64,000 bases of DNA from DATLLJ01 sp035537875 (GCA_035537875.1 DATLLJ010000105.1:1-64000); one strand, 5' to 3'. Positions 1-8,805 are shown, counted from the stretch's first letter. The notes: a model not told the origin generated them from the sequence alone. Numbers and translations: made by a program.

Positions 1-1
1 G

Positions 2-1273
2 CTGCCGCTGCTCGAATCGATGGTGCCGGCAGGGACGTTGCTGGCGCAGACGGCGGCGGCGCCCAGGAGCCGTCTCGGATGCATCTACATCCCACACGGC
101 GCGACGATGGACAAGTGGACGCCGGTGGGTGAGGGGACGGCTTTCCAGTTCTCCGAGACCCTGCAGCCGCTCGAAGCGTTCCGCGATCGCGTGTGCGTGG
201 TCAGCGATCTGGCCCACGCTCCCGTCGCCCCGGCGACCGGAGAGGATACCGGCGGCGCCGAGAACCACGTGCGCGCGGCGGCAGTGTTCCTGAGCGGCGC
301 GCATCCGGTCAAAAAGAACGAAGCTTTCGTCGGCGCGACGATCGACCAGATCGCAGCCCAGCACATGGGGCAGGACACGCCGCTCCCGTCGATCGAGCTC
401 TCGATGGAGCCGTTGAACCTGAACTGCGGCGACGCCGGCTTCACCTGCGCCTACCGCAATACGCTGTCGTGGAAGTCGGCCACGCTGCCGTTGCCGATGG
501 AGAACAACCCGCAGATCGTGTTCGAGCGGCTGTTCGGCGACGGGAGCACCGACGCCCAGCGGCAGGAGCGTCGCAACCAGGCGCGGAGCCTCCTGGATTC
601 GATCAGAGATCAGGTGCCCTCGCTCGAAAAGGATCTGCCCGCGGGAGACCGCCGCCGGCTGCGCGAATACCTGGAGGAAGTGCGCGAGATCGAGCGGCGC
701 GTCAAGCAGGTGGATGCGACGCTCTCACGCAATCTGGATCTGCCGGACGCGCCCGTTGGTATCCCGGCCGACTTCGAAGCGCACCTGAAGCTGATGTTCG
801 ACCTGCAGGTGCTCGCCTTTAAATCGGAGATCACGCGCATCTCGACGCTGATGTTCGCGCGTGAGAACAGCAACAGCGTCTACGCGGCGACCGGCGTGCG
901 CGAGGGGTTCCACAACGCCTCGCACCACTCGAACGAACGCAAGAACATGGACCAGTTTGCCGTCATCAATCGTTATCACGTGAAGATGCTGGGCTACTTC
1001 CTCGAACGGCTGCAGGCGACGCCTGACGGCGACGGGACGCTCCTCGACCACTCGATGATTCTCTATGGCAGCAGCCTGAGCGACGGCAACGAGCACAACT
1101 TCGATCCGCTGCCGATTGTCCTGGCGGGCGGCGCGTCAGGCCAACTGAAGGGTGGGCGTCACATGCGCAACGCGCCGCACACGCCGATGTCGAACCTGCT
1201 GCTCACCATGCTCCACAAGGTGGGCGCGCGCGTCGATTCGATCGGGGACAGCACCGGTGCGCTCGCACTATGA
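2..1273 (+). CDS. DUF1552 family secreted protein, 5' end cut by the window
   Basis: The frame is open to the window edge. The residues before the first ATG (position 20) read LPLLES, the tail of the twin-arginine-like leader typical of DUF1552 proteins, so the true start lies outside. The family has no proven function; it is common in Acidobacteria and Planctomycetes, often beside DUF1592-type cytochrome genes. Family-like segments visible here are IYIPHGATMDKW, the central ENSNSVY and HHSNERKN region and the C-terminal MILYGSSLSDGN block, a phosphatase or sulfatase-like layout. The protein is probably exported to the periplasm. It ends at TGA, followed by a hairpin and then IS debris, so its downstream neighbourhood has been rebuilt by transposition. 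The family call is firm, the biochemical role unknown. Confidence 0.85.
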   Translation: MPLLESMVPAGTLLAQTAAAPRSRLGCIYIPHGATMDKWTPVGEGTAFQFSETLQPLEAFRDRVCVVSDLAHAPVAPATGEDTGGAENHVRAAAVFLSGAHPVKKNEAFVGATIDQIAAQHMGQDTPLPSIELSMEPLNLNCGDAGFTCAYRNTLSWKSATLPLPMENNPQIVFERLFGDGSTDAQRQERRNQARSLLDSIRDQVPSLEKDLPAGDRRRLREYLEEVREIERRVKQVDATLSRNLDLPDAPVGIPADFEAHLKLMFDLQVLAFKSEITRISTLMFARENSNSVYAATGVREGFHNASHHSNERKNMDQFAVINRYHVKMLGYFLERLQATPDGDGTLLDHSMILYGSSLSDGNEHNFDPLPIVLAGGASGQLKGGRHMRNAPHTPMSNLLLTMLHKVGARVDSIGDSTGALAL

Positions 1274-1309
1274 GTTGACGTAGTACTCCAAACTGCGTTT
1301 TGGGCGACG

Positions 1310-1337
1310 ACGGCCCTGGCCGGCGAGTCAGGGCCGT
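1310..1337 (+). terminator. perfect 9-bp stem-loop after the DUF1552 gene
   Basis: ACGGCCCTG and CAGGGCCGT form a perfect 9-bp inverted repeat around a 10-nt loop, 36 bp after the stop codon. Only a weak T-run follows (AATGTT), so termination efficiency is uncertain. It could also serve the opposing transposase fragment. Confidence 0.45.
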
Positions 1338-1363
1338 AATGTTCCAGAGCTCAGCCGAGACGA

Positions 1364-1681
1364 TTAGGCAGCCCGCTCATAGTAGTTGAGCAGCCCGCCG
1401 AGCCGCGGACAGCGCCGCACGCGACCGGCCTGGTCGATCACCGGTGAACCCGTGATGAGACGGTTGCCGAGGCTTTGGTGGTTCCGTTCTCCGTGATAGT
1501 GCTCCACGTACTCTGCTACCACGCGACGGAAGTGCTGCTCCCCGAGCGGAATCAGCCGGTCGAGGCATTCTTCATTGATCGATCGCACGAAGCGCTCTGC
1601 GTAAGCGTTCGCGTTTGGCGCACGCTCGGGGATCAGCACCACGCGGACGCCCGCATCCCGGAGCCGACGCCGAACATCACC
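1364..1681 (-). pseudogene. C-terminal fragment of an older DDE (rve-type) transposase
   Basis: The minus strand encodes about 105 residues of an integrase-core transposase C-terminus: PNANAYAERFVRS, NEECLDR, YHGERNHQSL, ending in YYERAA. The glutamate of AERF is the last residue of the DDE triad; both aspartates are lost. The homologous frame stops exactly at 1681/1682, where the terminal repeat of the neighbouring complete element begins, and the few codons beyond are IS sequence. The fragment is related to, but clearly different from, the intact transposase next door. Its missing N-terminal half is not found beyond the right end of the inserted IS, so a deletion or rearrangement accompanied the insertion. 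Confidence 0.8.
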
Positions 1682-2839
1682 TGTAGGGTGGGTCAATTCG
1701 ATTTGGGTAAGATAGCCGACGCTTTGGGTCGTCCTTGGAGGCGCCGTGCTGCTCTCGATTTGTTACGTGGTCGTTCGACGGGCTCTCGAGCTGATTGTTC
1801 TGTGGTTTCGCTCCAGCGAGTTCAGGGATTTGGAGATCGTTGTACTGCGCCACGAGCTGGCCGTCTTGCGCCGCCAGATTGGGCGGCCTGCTCTGACGAC
1901 AGCGGACCGAGTCTTCTTGGCGGCGGCCAGTCGGCTGTTGCCTCGGCCGATCTGGGCCTCCTTCATCGTGAAACCGACCACCCTGCTCGATTGGCATCGG
2001 CGGTTGGTCGCGCGACGGTGGACATATCGGCGCGTTGGCCGCAAGCCGATCGGTGGTGACGTCCGGGCGCTCATTCTGCGCTTGGCGCGCGAGAACCCGC
2101 GCTGGGGCTATCCGCGGATCGTGGGCGAACTGCTGGGACTGGGTGTGGGTGTGTCGGCGACCACCGTCCGGAAGGTGCTGCGCGCGGCGCACATGGGCCC
2201 CGCGCCGAGGCGCTCCGGTCCATCGTGGCGTGAGTTCCTTCAGGCGCAGGCGAAAGGCATGATCGCCGTCGATTTCTTGACCGTTGACACCATCTGCCTC
2301 CGGCGGTTGTACGTGTTGTTCTTTATCGAAGTCGCTACTCGGCGCGTGCACTTTGCCGGTTGCACCGCGCATCCTGACGAGGAGTGGGTCACCCAGCAAG
2401 CCCGCCAGGTTTCATGGACGCTTTCCGACCGGGCGGAACCGGTTCGCTTCCTCATTCGCGATCGCGACCGCAAGTTCACCCGCCGCTTCGACGAGGTGTT
2501 TCAGGGTTCTGGGATTCGCATCGTTCGTACGCCGATCCAGGCCCCACAGGCGAACGGGATCGCGGAACGATTCGTTCGGACCGTCCGTTCCGAATGCCTC
2601 GATTGGCTGCTCGTGCTCAATGCGCGTCACGCCGAGCGCGTGCTCGCGGTGTTCACTGATCATTACAATCACCATCGAGCTCACCGAAGCTTGAAGTTGA
2701 TGCCGCCGGAGGGTCGATCGGTGCCGGAATCCTGCTTGCACCAGCAGCCGGCGTCGGTGATCCGAAGGGATCGGCTCGGAGGTGTGATACACGAGTACGA
2801 GCGTGCAGCTTAAGCCAACGCGAGTTTGTGCACCGTACA
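1682..2839 (+). mobile_element. complete IS481/IS3-like insertion sequence, about 1158 bp
   Basis: The ends are imperfect inverted repeats: the left end TGTAGGGTGGGTCAATTCG (1682-1700) and the reverse complement of 2821-2839, TGTACGGTGCACAAACTCG, match at 13 of 19 positions. The TGT termini and length fit IS481-type elements. The left boundary is independently supported because the flanking transposase homology ends at the same base. No target-site duplication is visible: the flanks read CATCACC on the left and GGGTGCA on the right, so the two sides may no longer be the original pair. The single transposase frame appears intact, so the element may still be active. Confidence 0.7.
1746..2813 (+). 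CDS. IS481/IS3-like transposase, DDE integrase core
   Basis: A single 355-residue frame that starts at GTG. The N-terminal region is predicted helix-turn-helix (LEIVVLRHELAVLRRQIG), a segment shared by many transposases annotated as integrase core proteins. The DDE catalytic core shows the first aspartate in IAVDFLTVD, the second in IRDRDRKF and the glutamate in NGIAERFVRT. The C-terminus HRSLKLMPPEG and EYERAA matches the tail of the older fragment nearby. It cuts and joins the ends of its own element. The gene fills nearly the whole IS, needs no frameshift and shows no internal stop, so it is probably functional. Confidence 0.88.
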   Translation: MLLSICYVVVRRALELIVLWFRSSEFRDLEIVVLRHELAVLRRQIGRPALTTADRVFLAAASRLLPRPIWASFIVKPTTLLDWHRRLVARRWTYRRVGRKPIGGDVRALILRLARENPRWGYPRIVGELLGLGVGVSATTVRKVLRAAHMGPAPRRSGPSWREFLQAQAKGMIAVDFLTVDTICLRRLYVLFFIEVATRRVHFAGCTAHPDEEWVTQQARQVSWTLSDRAEPVRFLIRDRDRKFTRRFDEVFQGSGIRIVRTPIQAPQANGIAERFVRTVRSECLDWLLVLNARHAERVLAVFTDHYNHHRAHRSLKLMPPEGRSVPESCLHQQPASVIRRDRLGGVIHEYERAA

Positions 2840-3057
2840 GGGTGCACATCCTCCGTCACACTTTCTGCTCGCACCTGGCCATGCAAGGCGCGCCCTCACG
2901 TGCCATTCAGGAACTCGCGGGACACCGAGACCTGGGCACAACCCAGCGCTACATGCATCTGAGCCCGGCCGCGTTGGAGGCGGCCATCCGGCTATTGGAA
3001 CGCGGCGAACCCGAGGCTCATGGAGCCAGCGGGGAGGCGGCGGGAACTTCGGGCTGA
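2840..3057 (+). pseudogene. 3' remnant of a phage or island tyrosine recombinase (integrase)
   Basis: Immediately after the IS right end the plus strand encodes about 65 residues of an integrase C-terminus: HILRHTFCSHLAMQG, IQELAGHRDLGTTQRYMHLSP. The catalytic HxLR box, the LxGH histidine and the nucleophilic tyrosine of QRYMHLSP are all present, but the N-terminal domains and the first catalytic arginine are gone. The break coincides with the IS boundary. The remnant ends 24 bp from the 3' end of ssrA, a classical attachment site for integrases of this class, so it is read as the last trace of an integrated island. It cannot be functional as it stands. Confidence 0.8.
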
Positions 3058-3081
3058 AATGCCCGGAACACGCCGGAAAAG

Positions 3082-3436
3082 TGGTGGAGGCGGCGGGAGT
3101 CGAACCCGCGTCCGAAGGCACTTCCCCGAAGGACTCTACATGCGTATCCGCTTCTGATGTCTCATGCCCGGCGTGAGGAAGCGGCTCAAAACCGCCGGGC
3201 ACCAGCCTCGGTGAAGTCTCGCGGTTGGACCCCGAGGCACCGTCCAACCGCCAGCCTGCTTAATGGCATCTGGCCCCCAACCACCAGGCGAGGTCAGGGC
3301 AGACGCTCACAGCTTATTAAGCTGCGAGAGCGTACGAATTATCCGCAGTTAACGGATGTTCCATCGGATTTACGAGTCAATGGAGCTCGGCATGCACCCT
3401 ACGAGTCTTTACCCCCGTCGAAGCCGTGTCGCCCCC
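3082..3436 (-). ncRNA. ssrA: tmRNA (transfer-messenger RNA)
   Basis: The RNA is 355 nt. Its 5' end begins GGGGGCGACACGGCTTCGAC and its 3' end finishes GCGGGTTCGACTCCCGC (T arm), CGCCTCC, A, CCA. The 5' GGGGGCG pairs with 3' CGCCTCC as a 7-bp acceptor stem with one G-U pair, which fixes both ends. CCA is encoded. The tag reading frame lies at 3314-3346. tmRNA frees ribosomes stalled on broken messages and marks the product for proteolysis. The gene is the usual one-piece form. An integrase remnant abuts its 3' end. Confidence 0.96.
3314..3346 (-). other. tmRNA tag reading frame, encoded peptide ADNSYALAA
   Basis: Within ssrA the codons GCG GAT AAT TCG TAC GCT CTC GCA GCT are followed by two TAA stops. 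GCG is the likely resume codon, preceded by the typical GTTAACT context. With the alanine carried by tmRNA itself the tag is A-ADNSYALAA, ending in the ALAA signal recognised by ClpXP-type proteases. Confidence 0.88.
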
Positions 3437-3577
3437 GAGATACGACCGCCGGTCGAAGTGGAAACCCGCAAAACCAACGACTCCATTGTAGGAGGCCTGC
3501 GCCTGGGCGTCAAATCGTTCAGCCCATTGGAGTTGCCTTTATAGGTCACTTGACGCCGGTGAACGCCCGCCCTCATA

Positions 3578-4306
3578 ATGCGACCGATCGCCATGACGTT
3601 CGACCAACAGCTGGGCCGCGCCTTCGACACGATTTCCGGCCTCATCCGTGCCGAAGTGAGCCGTCAGGTGCACGCCGTCAGCGACGAGCTCGCGGCCGCG
3701 AGGCTGGGTGTGGTCGCCCGCGAGTCCGAGGCGGCCACCGCTCGACTGGCAGACGGCATCCGAGCGATCGGAAGCGGCCGCTCGCTCAGTGAAGTGCTGG
3801 ATGCGCTCGTGACCTGTGCAGGCCTCGAAGCTTCACGCGCCGGCGTGCTGCTCATCCACGGGGATCGGTTTCACGGTTGGCGGTTCATCGGGTTCGGCGA
3901 TGCATTCGACCGCACCGATGCGATCGAGGTATCCCGCCGAGACGCCGGCGTGATCGCCCGGGCCGAGGATACCGCCGCCGTCACCATCGGCGGTCTCGAG
4001 GGGCGTCCGCCCGCCCCCGCGTTCGCGCAGCTGCCCGCCCGGCGCAGCTGCATCGCGCTGCCGCTGGCAATTGGCGGCCAGGCCGTGGCGGTTCTGTACG
4101 CCGACGCCGGAGGCGTTGGACATCCCGAGAGAGCCGCACCGGGCTCCGAACCAAACCAGGAACCGGGAACGTTGAACACCGAAGCGCTCGAAATTCTCAC
4201 GCGCTATGCGGCGCGGACGCTGGAGGCGTTCACCGCCATCCAGGCGGCACGATCGCTCGTTGCCGACGCGGAGGCGCCGATCGTCGCTGGCACCAGGGCG
4301 ACGTGA
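3578..4306 (+). CDS. GAF-domain-like protein with N-terminal coiled coil
   Basis: About 242 residues from the first ATG; an in-frame ATG at 3593 (MTFDQQLGRAF) is an equally good start and neither has a convincing ribosome site. The first 75 residues are helical and alanine/glutamate rich (DELAAARLGVVARESEAATARLADG). Residues about 75-215 look like a GAF-type sensor fold: ASRAGVLLIHGDRFHGWRFIGF, then CIALPLAIGGQAVAVLYAD. No output domain is present. The gene ends 58 bp before the lytic transglycosylase and may be co-transcribed with it. An in-frame heptamer repeat (4147-4181) encodes a short hydrophilic linker late in the protein. The domain assignment is tentative and the function unknown. 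Confidence 0.6.
   Translation: MRPIAMTFDQQLGRAFDTISGLIRAEVSRQVHAVSDELAAARLGVVARESEAATARLADGIRAIGSGRSLSEVLDALVTCAGLEASRAGVLLIHGDRFHGWRFIGFGDAFDRTDAIEVSRRDAGVIARAEDTAAVTIGGLEGRPPAPAFAQLPARRSCIALPLAIGGQAVAVLYADAGGVGHPERAAPGSEPNQEPGTLNTEALEILTRYAARTLEAFTAIQAARSLVADAEAPIVAGTRAT
4147..4181 (+). repeat. in-frame degenerate heptamer array (AACCNGG units)
   Basis: AACCAGG, AACCGGG, AACGTTG and AACACCG follow one another at a strict 7-bp period, with a partial unit before them. This is the reverse complement of the GGTTCxx array at 17778-17812. Five heptamers equal 35 bases, so in-frame retention depends on flanking sequence. The peptide produced (EPNQEPGTLNTE) looks like a linker inserted into the GAF-like protein. 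Confidence 0.5.
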
Positions 4307-4364
4307 CCGGCCGGCCGAGCGCACGACACGAAGATATGCGCGCCCGCAGCCGATATTAGTACTG

Positions 4365-6572
4365 ATGAAAAGGAGTTTTCTCCCGCTTTTCGCCGGCGTC
4401 GGCCTGCTGGCCGGCTCGCTCGCCCCATCCGCTCAACAGTCCGTTGCTGTGTCGCTGCCGGTCGTGGCACTCATGCCGACCGAGCATCCGCTCGTGCCGA
4501 CCGAGGATGCACGCTTGTGGATGCGGCCGACGAAGGCCGACACGACGCGGACCGCCGCGCTTGCTTCGTTCGCCACGGCCGTCAAGCTCGAAACCGAAGG
4601 CAGCTCCGCCAAGGCACTGCCGATCCTGGCGCAGCCGATGCTGCGCACCCATACTCTCAGCAGGTACGCGGAGTACTACAAAGGTCTGGTTCAACTGTCG
4701 CTCGGCCAGGCCGCGGACGCACGCCGGACATTTCGAGCGCTCACGTCGAATCCGCCAATCGGGTTTCTGGCCGAAGCGGCAGCGCTCGGCGAAGCGGAGA
4801 GCGACGAAGGGCTGGGTGATCATGCGGCCGCGTTGGTCGTTTACGAGCGGCTCTCGAGGATGAGGACCACGGCGCCCGACGACGTGCTCATGCGCGTGGG
4901 GCGGGCCGCGGAATCGGTGGGCGATCTCGAGAAGGCGCTGCAGGCGTACTCGCAGGTGTACTACGGGTTTCCGTTCAGCGATCTCGCCCCAGCCGCGGAC
5001 CTCGCGATCAACCGTCTGCCGAACCGGCCCGCGCACGATGCGGCCCGATTCAAACGTGAACTGGAGCGCGCCGAGAAGTTGTTCTCCGGCAGACGATACA
5101 CGGCGGCCCGTGCCGCGTTCGAAGAATTGCGGGAGGCTGCGGAAGGCGACGACGGCGAGCTCGTCAGCCTCCGCCTTGCCGAATCGGACTATTTCCTGAA
5201 ACGGACGCGAGTCGCCCGCGACGCCCTGAAGCCGTATCTGGAGAGGGCGTCCCGTCAGGGTGAAGCCCTCTACTTCTACGCGCTGTCGCTTTACGATCTG
5301 GGCGAGCGGTTCGAGTACTTCCGCGTCGTTCGGCGACTGGCCGACGAGTTTCCGACGCAGACGTGGGCGGAAGAGGCGCTGAACCATCTCGCGACGCACT
5401 ACATCGTGGACGACGACGACGGAAAGGCCGACGAGACGTTTCGAGAGATGCTCGAGCGATATCCGGGAGGGCGATACGCGGAACGCGCCGCCTGGAAAGT
5501 CGGATGGTACGCGTATCGGAACAAACAGTTTGCGGAGACCATCAGCGTCTTCGAGCGGGGGGCTGCGCGCTTCCCGCGTTCGGACTATCGACCCTCCTGG
5601 CTCTACTGGTCTGCGCGGGCGTACGACGCGCTCGGGCGTAGAGACCTCGCCGAGGCACGGTACCTGCTCGCGGCCACCGATTATTACAACAGTTACTACG
5701 GCCGTCTGGCGCTCGGGCGTATCGATGCCCCGGCTGCCCGACGCCGGTTGACGGCGGAATCCCGGGCGCTCCGTGCTGCCGCACAGTCCACCGATCCCGG
5801 CGAGGAGGGCCCGCCCGAGGATCCGCTTCCGCCGAATCAGCAGGTGATTCGGGCGCTGTTGGGGTTAGGTCTGTACCCGCAGGCCGTTAACGAGCTGAGG
5901 TACGCGCAGCGCATGTGGGGCGACTCAGCCGCCATTCAGGCGACGCTAGCCTGGACGCACTGGAAACAGGGACAGGCCGAAAAGGGAGGATCGCCGCAGT
6001 TTCAGCTGTACCGCAGCTCGATCAACACGATGAAGCGTGCCTACCCTCAATACCTCTCCGTAGAGGGCGAGCAGCTCCCCGACGAGATCCACCGGATCAT
6101 CTTCCCGTTAGCCTACTGGGATCTGATCCAGAAACATGCGGCGGCCAACCAGCTCGATCCGTACCTCGTCGCCGCCCTCGTCGCGCAGGAATCGACGTTC
6201 GTTCGCGACATCCGGTCATCGGCGCGGGCGGTCGGTCTCATGCAGCTCATGCCGGCGACCGCGCGACGGGTGGCCCAGAGGTTGAAGATTCGGTACTCGG
6301 CCAGCCTGTTGACGAGTCCCGAGGCCAACATCCGGTTGGGCACGGCCTACTTCGCGCAGAACACGAAGGAATTCGGCGACGTGTCGTTCGCGCTGGCCAG
6401 CTACAATGCGGGCGAGCGAGCGGTCCGACAGTGGATTGCCGAACGACCGGGCCTGCCACGCGACGAATTCATCGACGACATCCCGTACCCGGAGACGCAG
6501 AACTACGTCAAGCGCATTCTGGGAACGGCAGAGGACTACAAGCGGCTGTACGGACGGGAATCGGGTAATTGA
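4365..6572 (+). CDS. soluble lytic murein transglycosylase with TPR-like repeats
   Basis: 735 residues from ATG 4365, chosen because it starts a clear signal peptide (KRSFLPLFAGVGLLAGSLAPSAQQ); the frame is open further upstream without a leader. Residues about 100-560 are tetratricopeptide-like helices resembling the Slt70 superhelix. The C-terminal lysozyme-like SLT domain (about 580-720) has the catalytic glutamate in AQESTF near residue 609, then GLMQLMPATA, ASYNAGERAV and the DDIPYPETQNYV signature. It cleaves peptidoglycan between MurNAc and GlcNAc in the periplasm, forming 1,6-anhydro ends, in wall turnover or to make room for envelope machines. The last codons (ESGN) and the stop lie inside an octamer repeat array. 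Confidence 0.92.
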   Translation: MKRSFLPLFAGVGLLAGSLAPSAQQSVAVSLPVVALMPTEHPLVPTEDARLWMRPTKADTTRTAALASFATAVKLETEGSSAKALPILAQPMLRTHTLSRYAEYYKGLVQLSLGQAADARRTFRALTSNPPIGFLAEAAALGEAESDEGLGDHAAALVVYERLSRMRTTAPDDVLMRVGRAAESVGDLEKALQAYSQVYYGFPFSDLAPAADLAINRLPNRPAHDAARFKRELERAEKLFSGRRYTAARAAFEELREAAEGDDGELVSLRLAESDYFLKRTRVARDALKPYLERASRQGEALYFYALSLYDLGERFEYFRVVRRLADEFPTQTWAEEALNHLATHYIVDDDDGKADETFREMLERYPGGRYAERAAWKVGWYAYRNKQFAETISVFERGAARFPRSDYRPSWLYWSARAYDALGRRDLAEARYLLAATDYYNSYYGRLALGRIDAPAARRRLTAESRALRAAAQSTDPGEEGPPEDPLPPNQQVIRALLGLGLYPQAVNELRYAQRMWGDSAAIQATLAWTHWKQGQAEKGGSPQFQLYRSSINTMKRAYPQYLSVEGEQLPDEIHRIIFPLAYWDLIQKHAAANQLDPYLVAALVAQESTFVRDIRSSARAVGLMQLMPATARRVAQRLKIRYSASLLTSPEANIRLGTAYFAQNTKEFGDVSFALASYNAGERAVRQWIAERPGLPRDEFIDDIPYPETQNYVKRILGTAEDYKRLYGRESGN

Positions 6573-6705
6573 GTAATCGGGTAATCTGGTAATTGATTGA
6601 GACATTGGGCAGTCAGTTCCCGCAATCGTTCCCGCAATCGCTCAATCAATTGACCCATTACCCAATCAATTACCCGATTACCCAATTACCCGATTACCCA
6701 ATTCC
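6561..6705. repeat. paired GGGTAATC/T octamer arrays in inverted orientation
   Basis: The left arm reads TCGGGTAA TTGAGTAA TCGGGTAA TCTGGTAA TTGATTGA at 8-bp spacing; the right arm (about 6640-6703) carries the complement (CCCAATCAATTACCCGAT...). The pair could fold into a long imperfect hairpin. The left arm contains the stop codon of the transglycosylase gene and the right arm runs to the base before the aminotransferase start, so there is no other spacer. The same unit recurs at 25431-25556, 38201-38253 and 38573-38627. Confidence 0.85.
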
Positions 6706-7878
6706 ATGATCAAGGGCTCTCACAAGGCGACGCAGTTCACCGAATCTGTCATTCGCGAGATGACGCGCCTGAATGACGAATACGGCGGCGTCAACCTGTC
6801 TCAGGGGTTTCCCGATTTTCCGGCGCCTCAAGCCGTCAAGGACGCGGCCTGCGCAGCCATTCAGGCCGATGTCAACCAGTACGCGGTCACCTGGGGAGCT
6901 CAGCCGCTTCGCCACGCGGTGGCCCGGGAATTCACACGCCGCTACGGTGTGCCGGTCGTCGCCGACGAGCAGGTCACGGTGTGCTGTGGATCGACCGAAG
7001 CGATGATGGCGACGATGATGGCAATCATCGATCCCGGCGACGAGGTGATCATCTTCGAACCGTTTTACGAGAACTACGGTCCCGACGCGATTCTCTCAGG
7101 CGCCACGCCGCGTTACGTGACGTTACGCGAGCCGGCCTGGTCGTTCGATCCCAACGAGCTGGCGGCGGCCTTCAGCAACCGTACCAAGGCGATTATCCTC
7201 AACAGCCCGAACAATCCGACGGGCAAGATCTTCGACCGCGCCGAGCTCGAGTCGATCGCCGCCCTGTGCCGCAAGTGGGATGTGGTTGCGATCGCCGATG
7301 AAATCTACGAGCACATCGTGTACGACGGCCAGCGGCACGTGCCCATCGCGACCATCGACGGGATGGCGGAACGCACCGTGACGATCAACGGGCTGTCGAA
7401 GACCTACAGCGTCACCGGGTGGCGGGTCGGCTGGACCATATCGCCGCCGTCCCTCACGGGGGCGATTCGCAAAGTTCACGATTTTCTGACGGTCGGCGCC
7501 GCGGCACCGCTGCAGGAAGCGGGCGCCGTGGCCCTCGGTCTGCCGGATCAGTATTACGTTGACCTGGCGCGGGGATATCAACGCCGCCGCGACGTCCTGA
7601 TCGAGATTCTCGAGCGTCATCGGTTCACCTGTTACAAGCCGTCAGGCGCGTACTACATCATGACCGACATCGCTCTGTTCGGGTTCGCCGACGACGTGGC
7701 CTTCGCGCGGCACCTTGTCAAGGACGTAGGCGTCGCCGCCGTCCCGGGCAGCAGCTTCTATCAGAACGCCGAGAAAGGGCGTACGAAGCTGCGATTCTGC
7801 TTCTGCAAGCGGGACGAGACGCTGGCCGAGGCCGATCGGCGGCTGGCGAAGCTCGAGCCGGCGAGCGCCGCACCCTGA
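6706..7878 (+). CDS. PLP-dependent class I/II aminotransferase
   Basis: 390 residues of fold type I aminotransferase. The pyridoxal phosphate lysine is in NGLSKTYSVTGWRVGW; other family marks are LSQGFPDFPAP near the N-terminus, ILNSPNNPTGK, the DEIYEHIVY aspartate and tyrosine, and KLRFCFCK for substrate carboxylate binding. It most resembles the methionine or kynurenine-oxoglutarate aminotransferases (YbdL/KAT type), which move an amino group from an aromatic or sulfur amino acid to a 2-oxo acid in the cytoplasm. Exact substrate cannot be told. The start follows directly on a repeat array with no clear Shine-Dalgarno. The next gene ends 2 bp away on the opposite strand. Confidence 0.88.
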   Translation: MIKGSHKATQFTESVIREMTRLNDEYGGVNLSQGFPDFPAPQAVKDAACAAIQADVNQYAVTWGAQPLRHAVAREFTRRYGVPVVADEQVTVCCGSTEAMMATMMAIIDPGDEVIIFEPFYENYGPDAILSGATPRYVTLREPAWSFDPNELAAAFSNRTKAIILNSPNNPTGKIFDRAELESIAALCRKWDVVAIADEIYEHIVYDGQRHVPIATIDGMAERTVTINGLSKTYSVTGWRVGWTISPPSLTGAIRKVHDFLTVGAAAPLQEAGAVALGLPDQYYVDLARGYQRRRDVLIEILERHRFTCYKPSGAYYIMTDIALFGFADDVAFARHLVKDVGVAAVPGSSFYQNAEKGRTKLRFCFCKRDETLAEADRRLAKLEPASAAP

Positions 7879-7880
7879 GG

Positions 7881-8711
7881 TCAGTACCTCGCGACGATCC
7901 CGAAGTAGAGGCCCCTCAACTCCAGGTCGCCCTGATCCTGCTCGATGACGTAGAAGACGTCGAGCGATCGGTAGCCGAATTGCGCGCCGACGTTGTTCGA
8001 GAAATTCACGGTCCCGTAGAGGTCGAGGTCCATGTAGTGACCGCGGGTGTCGGTGACGAAGGTCTCGGGAAGTCTGAAGATCGAGAACTCTCCGGTGACC
8101 GAGATATTCGGGACGACGTAGAAGCGCCCGATACCGCCGATGGCGGGAACCGGGGCCCGGGCGCGCGAGAACTCGAGCAAGATCGGCGTGGAGAGGTCCA
8201 CCATGGCGTCGATGTACTTGGCCTCGACGACGACCCCGCCGAATCCCCGGTCGTTCGAGATGAAGTCGAATTCATAGGCGAAACGATACGCGTTCCAGTT
8301 GACGATGCTCTCCACGGGCAGGCCGAAATCGTACCGCTGGCCGTTGAAGATGATCGTCCGCCGCAGGATGGCGTCTGACTCGTAGTGGACCGGGATGAAC
8401 TCGAAGCGGAACTTGTGCCTTCTGGCGGGCCTGAGCACCAGCCGAAAGGCGGGGTGCCATTTGTTCTGGAGCCCGAGATCGGTCTTGAAGTCGATGATCG
8501 TGCCGGGAATCCCGAACTCCTCACTGGCCACGTGGATATCCGTCGAGGGAAACCACAGGCCCAGCGCGCCTTCGATGTGGTAGTCCTCACCTGTCGCCGG
8601 GTCGTCCAACGGACGTGGTTGGAACTGTGCTTCTGCGGGTGCGACGCAGACGGCCAACACCATCCCCATGCACAGGATCGCGTACAGACAAGCAGCAGAG
8701 CAGCGCCTCAT
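7881..8711 (-). CDS. putative outer-membrane beta-barrel protein
   Basis: 276 residues from ATG 8711, picked because it begins a signal peptide (RRCSAACLYAILCMGMVLAVCVAPAEAQ). The mature part has regularly alternating hydrophobic strands, for example KFRFEFIPVHYES, NAYRFAYEFDF and GYRSLDVFYVI, and ends in a C-terminal aromatic (VARY), both typical of small outer-membrane barrels. No named family was recognised. It is transcribed towards the aminotransferase and away from the MFS gene; the 94-bp spacer 8712-8805 must hold both start regions. Role unknown; porin-like or structural is possible. Confidence 0.65.
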   Translation of the reverse strand: MRRCSAACLYAILCMGMVLAVCVAPAEAQFQPRPLDDPATGEDYHIEGALGLWFPSTDIHVASEEFGIPGTIIDFKTDLGLQNKWHPAFRLVLRPARRHKFRFEFIPVHYESDAILRRTIIFNGQRYDFGLPVESIVNWNAYRFAYEFDFISNDRGFGGVVVEAKYIDAMVDLSTPILLEFSRARAPVPAIGGIGRFYVVPNISVTGEFSIFRLPETFVTDTRGHYMDLDLYGTVNFSNNVGAQFGYRSLDVFYVIEQDQGDLELRGLYFGIVARY

Positions 8712-8805
8712 AGACGGTCGTGTCCTTGGAAAAGATGTAAAACAGGGCCTGCTGGGGGAGGCGCAGTCAGAATAGCACACTGATCGGGAGCGGTACAATT
8801 GCGTC

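Noticed and set aside
1672..2850. Target-site duplication for the IS
   Set aside because: The flanking bases (CATCACC and GGGTGCA) do not match at the deduced ends; ACATC on both sides is too far from the borders.
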